DNA of 6,470 nt from positions 1-6,470 of the forward strand of contig JAKAAZ010000201.1 in NCBI GenBank assembly GCA_021802085.1. The letters run 5' to 3'. The first letter of the stretch is position 1, and each line of letters starts with the position of its first letter. The notes under the pieces were generated by a model. It did not search any database and was not told the origin of the DNA. It was given only the letters and a program-made list of their open reading frames with translations. This stretch comes from Acidobacteriota bacterium (GTDB lineage Bacteria; Acidobacteriota; Terriglobia; Terriglobales; Acidobacteriaceae). Made by a program: the position numbers and the translations under genes. This document shows positions 1 through 5,063 of the stretch, piece by piece.

Positions 1-123
1 GCTGTGCTGGCGGGCCAGTTTGCGCTGGAGCAGACCTATCTGGTGGCGCCGGAAGCGATGGTGACGCCGGAACATTCTCCGCTCGCCGTGCTGGAGGCAA
101 TGACTGGCGAGCGCTTGGTTTAG
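1..123 (+). CDS. C-terminal end of an unidentified protein (5' truncated)
   Basis: Frame 1 is open from the first base and ends at the TAG at 121-123, giving 40 residues that begin AVLAGQFALEQTYLVAPEAM and end EAMTGERLV. The codons are strongly G/C-ending like the other genes here, and a plausible terminator follows, so this looks like the true end of a gene. The tail is alanine- and leucine-rich and probably helical. It has no catalytic motif I can assign, and I do not recognise the family. Since sugar permeases follow on the same strand, a carbohydrate enzyme is possible, but that rests on neighbourhood alone. Confidence 0.6.
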   Translation, partial: AVLAGQFALEQTYLVAPEAMVTPEHSPLAVLEAMTGERLV

Positions 124-154
124 AGCGGAGCGGAAAATTCCTGTACGGACCTTC

Positions 155-208
155 GCGCCGGTACAACCATTTTGTGTGCATTCAATCGAAATGGCTTGGC
201 GCCTTTTT
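155..208 (+). terminator. Candidate rho-independent terminator, two-part hairpin with T5
   Basis: The lower stem pairs 155-161 (GCGCCGG) with 196-202 (TTGGCGC), including two G-U pairs. The upper stem pairs 167-174 (CCATTTTG) with 187-194 (CGAAATGG), including one G-U pair, and closes a 12-base loop. The two stems are separated by five bases on one side and one on the other. A T5 run at 204-208 begins one base after the lower stem. The position, 32 bases past the stop of the preceding gene and about 85 bases before the permease start, fits termination of the upstream transcript. It could instead attenuate the permease mRNA. Folding energy was not computed. Confidence 0.5.
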
Positions 209-272
209 GCCCTATGTCCCGTTTGCGGATACCTTAAGAGAGGCGTAGCGATGCAGTAGTCTGATCCAGGAC

Positions 273-303
273 AGAGGGGGCAATGGACGAACCATGGCAA
301 TGA
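273..303 (+). promoter_or_regulatory. Shine-Dalgarno region with a six-codon leader ORF overlapping the permease start
   Basis: AGAGGGGG at 273-280 is a strong Shine-Dalgarno-like tract. The first ATG after it, at 283, is well spaced but opens only a six-residue frame (MDEPWQ) that stops with TGA at 301-303. That stop overlaps the ATG at 300-302 (codon 3 of the permease frame) as ATGA. The permease's first ATG is at 294, 13 bases after the purine tract, which is rather long spacing. Translation of the permease may therefore begin at 294, or at 300 by coupling to the leader frame. The second permease has the same purine tract at the same distance but no leader ATG. Confidence 0.4.
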
Positions 304-1586
304 CAAGCACAGACAGTCCCAACGTGGCCGCGGCAGAGCCGCCGGGCAGCAAAAATGCGTTGCCGATGGTGTTCACGCTGTTCTTTCTCTGGGGATTTAT
401 CACCTGTTTGAACAACATCCTGATCCCACATTTGAAAAGCCTGTTCACGCTGAATTATGCAGAGGTCATGCTGGTGCAGACCTTCTTCTTCGCTGCGTAT
501 TCCGTGTTCGCCCTTCCCTCGGGCAAGGTGATCGACCGGATCGGTTATAAGTGGACGATGGTGGCGGGCCTGTTGATCATGGCGGCGGGAGCCTTGTGTT
601 TTCTTCCGGCGGCGATGGTTCCATCCTTTCCTCTGTTTCTGGTGGCGCTGGGAATTGTGGCCGCGGGAATGACATTTCTGCAAGTGGCCGCCAATCCTTA
701 CGTCCTGGTTCTCGGGCCGGCGAAAACGGCGTCCAGTCGCCTGAACCTGGCGCAGGGTTTCAACTCCGTGGGGACCACAGTCGCGCCGTACATCGGCGGG
801 CTTTTCATACTAAGCACCGTTCCCTTGGCTGCCACCCAACTGAAGCTGCTGTCGCCATCCGCGCTGCATGCGTACAGAGTGGCGGAAGCGGGCGTGGTGA
901 AGCTTCCCTACACCGTGATTGCCATCATCCTGATCTCCTTTGCGTTGGCCATGACCCTCTACAAACTGCCCAAGATCCGGACGGCGGAGGACGCACCTGT
1001 CTCTGACGACGCGCCCGCTTCCCACATCTGGAAGCAGCGCCACCTGATGCTGGGCGTGATGGCTATTTTCGTTTATGTCGGCGCGGAAGTCTCCATCGGA
1101 AGTTTTCTGGTCAACTATCTGAATCAGCCGAACATCGGCAACATGACGGAGAAAGCCGCCGCCTTCTATCTCACGTTCTATTGGCTCGGCTTGATGGTCG
1201 GCCGTTTTGGCGGCGCGGGAATTACGCAAAAACTGCGCGCGGGACCGGTGCTGGGAGTGGCGGCGATTGCAGCCTTCTGCCTGGTGATCACATCGGTGAC
1301 CACGTTCGGTCATGTGGCGATGTGGAGCATCATTCTGGTGGGGCTATTCAATTCCATCATGTGGCCGAATATCTTTGCCCTCGCGCTCGCGGGACTGGGC
1401 CGGTTGACGAACCTCGGCTCCAGCCTGCTGGTAACGGGGGTCCTGGGCGGGGCGCTGATTCCCTTGTTCCAGGGATTCCTGGCCGATCATATCGGGATCC
1501 ACCATTCTTTTTTCCTTCTCGCGCTGTGCTACGTCTACATCGGCTACTTCGGCTTTAGCGGCTCGAAGGCGCGTGCGATCGCCTGA
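294..1586 (+). CDS. FucP/GluP-family sugar MFS transporter, copy 1
   Basis: A 430-residue inner-membrane protein of the FucP/GluP branch of the major facilitator superfamily, which imports hexoses or deoxyhexoses, usually with protons. Twelve hydrophobic segments are visible in two halves, joined by a polar stretch at about 224-248. Family landmarks are FFLWGFITCLNNILIPHLK (30-48), LPSGKVIDRIGYKW (74-87), LQVAANPY (129-136), SRLNLAQGFNSVGTT (148-162), YVGAEVSIGSFLVNYL (261-276), NSIMWPNIF (353-361) and a C-terminal QGFLADHIGIHHSF (393-406). Length is normal for the family. Asn41 and Gln130 sit where E. coli FucP has Asp46 and Glu135, both at a constant offset of five. The start at 294 is supported by alignment with the paralogue at 1716. 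The 20-25 residues before the first helix are polar and differ between the copies. The substrate cannot be read from sequence; GluP-like glucose/galactose transport is the closest guess. Confidence 0.9.
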   Translation: MAMTSTDSPNVAAAEPPGSKNALPMVFTLFFLWGFITCLNNILIPHLKSLFTLNYAEVMLVQTFFFAAYSVFALPSGKVIDRIGYKWTMVAGLLIMAAGALCFLPAAMVPSFPLFLVALGIVAAGMTFLQVAANPYVLVLGPAKTASSRLNLAQGFNSVGTTVAPYIGGLFILSTVPLAATQLKLLSPSALHAYRVAEAGVVKLPYTVIAIILISFALAMTLYKLPKIRTAEDAPVSDDAPASHIWKQRHLMLGVMAIFVYVGAEVSIGSFLVNYLNQPNIGNMTEKAAAFYLTFYWLGLMVGRFGGAGITQKLRAGPVLGVAAIAAFCLVITSVTTFGHVAMWSIILVGLFNSIMWPNIFALALAGLGRLTNLGSSLLVTGVLGGALIPLFQGFLADHIGIHHSFFLLALCYVYIGYFGFSGSKARAIA

Positions 1587-1593
1587 TTCGCCC

Positions 1594-1651
1594 GTAACTG
1601 GATTGCAGGCAACGACAGGCGAAGTTCGGTTGCAATGGGTTCCTCAGTTAC
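1594..1651 (+). other. Inverted-repeat segment between the two permease genes
   Basis: GTAACTG at 1594-1600 is the inverse complement of CAGTTAC at 1645-1651. Inside it, ATTGCA (1602-1607) pairs with TGCAAT (1631-1636), and a competing pairing joins GCAAC (1609-1613) with GTTGC (1629-1633). The transcript of the 129-base gap could thus fold in two alternative ways in front of the second permease. No T-run follows, so this is not a standard terminator. The repeat arms are short and could be chance. Confidence 0.25.
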
Positions 1652-1715
1652 GACCCCGACTCCATTCCAAGCGGGCCAGACGGATAGCTTAACAAGAGGG
1701 GGCGACAGGCGAAGC

Positions 1716-3038
1716 ATGGCGATTGCAAACGTAAAAAATTCCAGCGCAGTTTCGGAGCAACCAGCGCCGGGCAGGAAAAGCGCGCTGGCGATGGTCATGA
1801 CGCTGTTCTTTCTCTGGGGTTTTATCACCTGCCTGAATAACATTCTTATCCCCCACCTGAAAAGCGTCTTTACGCTTTCATACGCAGAGGCCATGCTGGT
1901 GCAGACCTTCTTCTTTGCTGCGTATAGCATCTTCGCCGTTCCGTCCAGCAAAGTAGTGGACTGGATCGGATATAAGTGGACGCTGGTAACGGGACTGCTG
2001 GTAATGGCGACCGGGTCCCTGGGTTTCATTCCCGCAGCGATGACTCCCTCCTTTCCACTGTTTCTGATTGCGCTGGCGATCATCGCCGCGGGCATGACCA
2101 TTCTGCAAGTGGCGGCCAACCCCTATGTGGTGGCGCTGGGCCCGGTAAAGACAGGCTCCAGTCGAATGAACCTGGCCAGCGCGTTCAATTCCTTCGGAAC
2201 CACGATTGCGCCGTATGTGGGCAGTCTTTTGATACTGGGCGGAATACCCTTGACCGCGCTGGAAGTAAGCCGACTATCAGCGCCCGCGCTGCATGCGTAT
2301 CAAGTGCAGCAGGCGGCTGTGGTCAAACTTCCCTATTTTGTCATCGCGGCCATCCTGGTTGCATTTGCTATAGCCATGGCGATGTACAAGCTGCCGAAGA
2401 TGGAAGCCTACTCTCCATCGATCGCGCTGCAGAGTGAGCATGGGCCAAGTCTTTGGCATCAGCGACATCTGTTGCTGGCGGTGGTGGCGATTTTCTTTTA
2501 TGTCGGCGCGGAAGTATCGGTGGGCAGTTTTCTAGTGAACTATCTGAGCCAACCGTATATCGGCAACATCACAGAAAAAACGGCGGCCATGTACGTCGCG
2601 CTGTATTGGGGCGGCCTGATGGTGGGTCGAATCTTCGGAGCCGGGATCACGCAAAAGCTGCGTCCCGGCCCGGTGTTGGGCGTGGCGGCCATCATCGCCG
2701 CGTGCCTGGTGGTGGTGTCCATCTTCAGCTTTGGCCCTCTGGCGATGTGGAGCATTATCGCGGTGGGCCTTTTCAACTCCATCATGTGGCCGAATATCTA
2801 TACACTGGGGCTGCTGGGCCTGGGAAAGCTGACCAACCGCGGATCGAGCCTGCTGATGACCGGAGTGATTGGCGGGGCGCTGCTGCCCTTAGTGCAGGGT
2901 TTCGTGGCCGACCATATTGGAATCCACCATGCGTTTGTTGTGCCCGCACTGTGCTACGTCTACATCTGCTACTTCGGGTTCAAGGGATCGAAGATCCGGC
3001 ATCCGCAGCGAGCGGCCATCACGGTGGGTGGTCTGTAG
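1716..3038 (+). CDS. FucP/GluP-family sugar MFS transporter, copy 2
   Basis: A 440-residue, 12-helix permease, clearly a tandem paralogue of the gene just upstream, with most positions identical by eye through the core. It repeats the same landmarks: FFLWGFITCLNNILIPHLK (31-49), VPSSKVVDWIGYKW, LQVAANPY, YVGAEVSVGSFLVNYL, NSIMWPNIY and QGFVADHIGIHHAF. The frame is open back to an ATG at 1635, but I place the start at 1716. There the polar N-terminus lines up with copy 1, and AGAGGGGG (1695-1702) lies 13 bases upstream exactly as in copy 1; a closer AGGCGA (1707-1712) may also serve the ribosome. Asn42 and Gln131 again replace the FucP acidic pair. Differences concentrate in the N-terminus, the loop at about 176-200, the central linker (METYSPSI-like instead of copy 1's Asp-rich stretch) and the C-terminal tail, which is about ten residues longer. 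Substrate unknown; the pair may differ in specificity or affinity. Confidence 0.9.
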   Translation: MAIANVKNSSAVSEQPAPGRKSALAMVMTLFFLWGFITCLNNILIPHLKSVFTLSYAEAMLVQTFFFAAYSIFAVPSSKVVDWIGYKWTLVTGLLVMATGSLGFIPAAMTPSFPLFLIALAIIAAGMTILQVAANPYVVALGPVKTGSSRMNLASAFNSFGTTIAPYVGSLLILGGIPLTALEVSRLSAPALHAYQVQQAAVVKLPYFVIAAILVAFAIAMAMYKLPKMEAYSPSIALQSEHGPSLWHQRHLLLAVVAIFFYVGAEVSVGSFLVNYLSQPYIGNITEKTAAMYVALYWGGLMVGRIFGAGITQKLRPGPVLGVAAIIAACLVVVSIFSFGPLAMWSIIAVGLFNSIMWPNIYTLGLLGLGKLTNRGSSLLMTGVIGGALLPLVQGFVADHIGIHHAFVVPALCYVYICYFGFKGSKIRHPQRAAITVGGL

Positions 3039-3078
3039 GCTCGTTGCAGTGTACTCGGTGCTAACAGACGGAGCAGAC

Positions 3079-3405
3079 ATGGCAAAAGTTGCGAAGAAAA
3101 CAAAGCCCATGTGGGGGTGGAACATCCATCCGGGTGAGATTCTGCGCGAGGAATACATGAAGCCGCTAGGCCTGAGCGTCTATGCGCTTGCGAAAGAATT
3201 GAAGCTGACGCGCCCGCGCCTGAATGACATTGTTCTGGAGCGGCGAGCGATCACCGCCGACACTGCCATCCGTCTTGCCAGATATTTCGGAACCACGGCG
3301 CAGTTCTGGATGAACATGCAGTCGTCGTATGAACTGCGCGAAGCGGAAAATGCAAATCGGAAGATTGTCGAGAGTATCGCGCCCCGCCGGAGCGATGCGG
3401 CGTAA
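3079..3405 (+). CDS. higA: HigA-family antitoxin-like XRE transcriptional regulator, no toxin partner in view
   Basis: A 108-residue DNA-binding protein of the HigA (VapI-like) antidote family. After a basic tail (AKVAKKTKP) comes the family hallmark HPGEILREEYMKPLGLS (17-33). A helix-turn-helix follows at about 33-53 (SVYALAKELKLTRPRLNDIVL), then the typical RRAITADTAIRLARYFGTTAQFWMNMQSSYEL (55-86). The start at 3079 is chosen for GGAG at 3070-3073, five bases upstream; the frame extends back to 2917 but only inside the permease. HigA normally neutralises the HigB mRNA interferase and represses its own operon, with higB upstream. Here only 40 bases separate it from the permease stop and 38 bases from the next gene, so no higB fits on either side. 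It is therefore solitary in this window and may act as a plain repressor or as an antitoxin to a distant toxin. Confidence 0.88.
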   Translation: MAKVAKKTKPMWGWNIHPGEILREEYMKPLGLSVYALAKELKLTRPRLNDIVLERRAITADTAIRLARYFGTTAQFWMNMQSSYELREAENANRKIVESIAPRRSDAA

Positions 3406-3443
3406 CGGGAAGTAGATTTTTACCGTGTTTACGTGCCATACAG

Positions 3444-4376
3444 ATGTTTTCCCCTTTGAGGTGGACCTTGCACGAGCCCTCGCCGAACACTCCTTCGCAA
3501 ACCAAGAGGGCGCGCTACGGATTGGCGATTTTCTCTGTGGTTTTGATAGCAGGTTCGGCTTATTTCGAGCATCGAATTTTGGTGCTCGGGGGATCCATCT
3601 ACGCGCATCTTGGTTGGATTTACGCACTGGTATGGTGGGTGACCGCATCATCAATCATCGCTCGACTAATATTGCGAGAGTCCCCACACGATGTTTCATT
3701 TCGTTGGGGAGGGTCAGCGGGAACGTTTGCCATGGCGGTTGCAACCGCGCTTCCGCTGGCCGTCGGATTCGTCGCTTACGGCATCGGCTGGAGCAGTGGC
3801 CTGGCCCACTTCAGCGGTCCTGAATTTTCTCATGGAATTTTTGGGGTGCATCTGGTCGGCGGGCCAACGAAACGGTTCGTCAAGCTGCTGTTCGTCAACT
3901 TGACAATCGGCGGCCTGTGGACTTGCCGAGCGGCTGCGGGAGAAGAAATCGGCTGGCGAGGCTACATGCTGACGCGGCTGATTGATTCCGGGTTGCCGGT
4001 GCCCATCCTCATTAGCGGACTGATCTGGGGACTCTGGCATATTCCGCTGATTCTCAGCGGGCAGTATGCATCCGGGCCTTATCCTCTCCTGTCGGCCTTT
4101 CTGTTTCTCTGCGGGATTATGGCAGCCGGGTTTGTATTTGCATGGCTGCGGCTCTCGTCGGGGAGCATCTGGCCATGTATCTGGGCGCATAGCGTTTGGA
4201 ATTCAGTGATCCAGGGATCTTTTGATCGATCCACGAAGGGCTACAGTGTTTGGGTGGGCGAGTCCGGCGTGCTCACAGTAGCCGTCCTCATCTTGTTTGC
4301 GTTTGCACTTTATAGATTCTTGCCGCTGGCGCAGCGCGTCACGCCGTCTAACAAGAAACAAGCCCACCCTTCGTAA
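3444..4376 (+). CDS. CPBP family (Rce1/CAAX-like, 'Abi') intramembrane glutamic metalloprotease
   Basis: A 310-residue polytopic membrane protein with the full CPBP motif set: EE with a downstream Arg in GEEIGWRG (Glu167, Glu168, Arg172), W-x3-H in WGLWH (Trp195, His199), and H-x3-N in WAHSVWN (His249, Asn253). In Rce1-like enzymes these residues line an intramembrane active site. Bacterial members are linked to prenyl-protein-type cleavage, bacteriocin self-immunity and occasionally phage exclusion. About eight hydrophobic segments are visible, with the first at 26-44 and a long polar stretch at about 117-145 before the catalytic core. The ATG at 3444 has no good Shine-Dalgarno. A TTG at 3468, preceded by GAGGTGG at 3458-3464, is a credible alternative start eight codons in. 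It follows the HigA-like gene by 38 bases on the same strand. The substrate is not predictable. Confidence 0.85.
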   Translation: MFSPLRWTLHEPSPNTPSQTKRARYGLAIFSVVLIAGSAYFEHRILVLGGSIYAHLGWIYALVWWVTASSIIARLILRESPHDVSFRWGGSAGTFAMAVATALPLAVGFVAYGIGWSSGLAHFSGPEFSHGIFGVHLVGGPTKRFVKLLFVNLTIGGLWTCRAAAGEEIGWRGYMLTRLIDSGLPVPILISGLIWGLWHIPLILSGQYASGPYPLLSAFLFLCGIMAAGFVFAWLRLSSGSIWPCIWAHSVWNSVIQGSFDRSTKGYSVWVGESGVLTVAVLILFAFALYRFLPLAQRVTPSNKKQAHPS

Positions 4377-4393
4377 ACAACGCGAAGGATGGG
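4363..4393 (+). terminator. Stem-loop spanning the stop codon of the CPBP gene, possible weak terminator
   Basis: CCCACCCTTCG (4363-4373) pairs with CGAAGGATGGG (4383-4393), an 11-base stem with one C-A mismatch and a nine-base loop that contains the TAA stop. The following bases are A/T-rich after a short GC stretch (TATTTATAATTCTTCT at about 4403-4418) but give no immediate T-run. It may terminate poorly or protect the 3' end of an upstream message. The next gene begins 42 bases later. Confidence 0.35.
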
Positions 4394-4434
4394 GTACCCG
4401 CATATTTATAATTCTTCTACGGAAAAGAGGCAGG

Positions 4435-4851
4435 ATGACCACTGCGGAAAACAAGAAACTCGTGTTGGCGCACTATGAGTCGTTCTTGCGCCAGGACTCG
4501 GATGCGGTGAGAAAACAATTGTCGGCTGATTATCGGGACAATGAGATGCCCCCGGGAACGCCGCTCGGCCCCGAGGCTGTTCTCAAGTTCCGCTCGATGC
4601 TGCACGCGGCGTTTCCCGATCTGCGGATCACGATTGAGGACATCGTGGCGGAGGGGGACCGCGTCGCTGTGCGCGCCAGTTGGATCGGCACGCACCGTGG
4701 GCCGCTACCGATGGTTCCCGTCCCGGCGAGGAATCGCCCATTCGCATTCTCGGGCATGGTGTTCTGGCGCATCCGCGACGATAAGATTGTGGAGCGCTGG
4801 GCGACGATTGACCGTCTGAGCTTGCAGCAACAGCTAACCGCGGAAGAGTGA
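4435..4851 (+). CDS. SnoaL-like / ester cyclase family protein of the NTF2-like fold
   Basis: A 138-residue soluble protein, normal length for the SnoaL-like polyketide cyclase family, a cone-shaped alpha+beta barrel of the NTF2 superfamily. Landmarks are NKKLVLAHYESFL (6-18), the pattern Y-x-D-x-E (33-37), GPEAVLKFRSMLHAAFPDL (45-63), EDIVAEGDRVAVRASWIGTHRG (68-89), GMVFWRIRDDKIVERWATIDRLSLQQQL (107-134). The FPDL, EGDRVA.R and W..iDRLSL blocks are characteristic. The start at 4435 is preceded by AGAGG (4426-4430); the frame stays open back to 4297, but only inside the CPBP gene. Most bacterial members of this type have no known substrate and many occur outside polyketide clusters; nothing here suggests a polyketide pathway. 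It might be a small hydrolase, isomerase or ligand-binding protein. Confidence 0.85.
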   Translation: MTTAENKKLVLAHYESFLRQDSDAVRKQLSADYRDNEMPPGTPLGPEAVLKFRSMLHAAFPDLRITIEDIVAEGDRVAVRASWIGTHRGPLPMVPVPARNRPFAFSGMVFWRIRDDKIVERWATIDRLSLQQQLTAEE

Positions 4852-4939
4852 ATTCCGGCATGGCGCGCTGATGCGGGTGGATACCAAGCGGACGAGTCGC
4901 TAACTTGAAAGTTCCGAATGGGGCGGATGTCCCATCCCA

Positions 4940-5006
4940 TCCCGTAAATTTAGCTTTGGTTCGCTTCAATCGCTGCCCTTCCCGTAAAATTTAGGTGTTT
5001 GGTTCG
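4940..5006 (+). repeat. Imperfect direct repeat, 40-base period, upstream of lpdA
   Basis: Copy A at 4940-4963 reads TCCCGTAAATTTAG then CTTTGGTTCG. Copy B at 4980-5006 reads TCCCGTAAAATTTAG then GTGTTTGGTTCG. They differ by one extra A, two extra bases and one substitution, and their starts are 40 bases apart, close to four helical turns. The A/T-rich core stands out from its G+C-rich surroundings, and TAAAAT at 4985-4990 resembles a -10 box, although no good -35 lies at the right distance. The repeat ends 57 bases before the lpdA start, as expected for an operator or promoter region. The remainder of the 4852-5063 gap holds no coding frame I can support; TTGAAA at 4905-4910 lies inside a small inverted repeat, AACTT-GA-AAGTT (4902-4913). 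Confidence 0.5.
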
Positions 5007-5063
5007 AGCGCGTGGCGTCGAGCATCCAATAACCCCAACAATGCAACGGAACGGAGCACTCCC

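Noticed and set aside
1575..1582. GCGATCGC palindrome (cyanobacterial HIP1-like octamer)
   Set aside because: A single occurrence at the end of a G+C-rich coding region; no enrichment in the window, and the genes do not look cyanobacterial.
1635..1715. Longer start for the second permease
   Set aside because: The extra 27 residues have no counterpart in the paralogue, and the shared leader sequence places the start at 1716.
1544..2119. 191-codon antisense frame opposite the second permease, with a similar frame opposite the first
   Set aside because: The two antisense products resemble each other only because the permease genes are paralogues; neither has a recognisable domain.
2917..3078. 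Longer N-terminus for the HigA-like protein
   Set aside because: The extension lies inside the permease coding region in another frame, is not HigA-like, and the ATG at 3079 has a good Shine-Dalgarno.
3039..3078. HigB toxin or toxin remnant next to the HigA-like gene
   Set aside because: Only 40 bases are available upstream and 38 downstream, with no reading frame resembling a RelE/HigB toxin on either strand.
3385..3421. Hairpin CGCCG/CGGCG with a later T-run after the HigA-like gene, as a terminator
   Set aside because: The stem is only five pairs and the T-run begins 14 bases beyond it; too weak to call.
3425..3823. 132-codon + frame overlapping the CPBP gene
   Set aside because: It overlaps the CPBP frame and has no domain; the CPBP frame carries the conserved motifs.
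4297..4434. Longer start for the SnoaL-like protein
   Set aside because: The extension overlaps the CPBP gene end and is basic and low-complexity; family length and the AGAGG site favour 4435.
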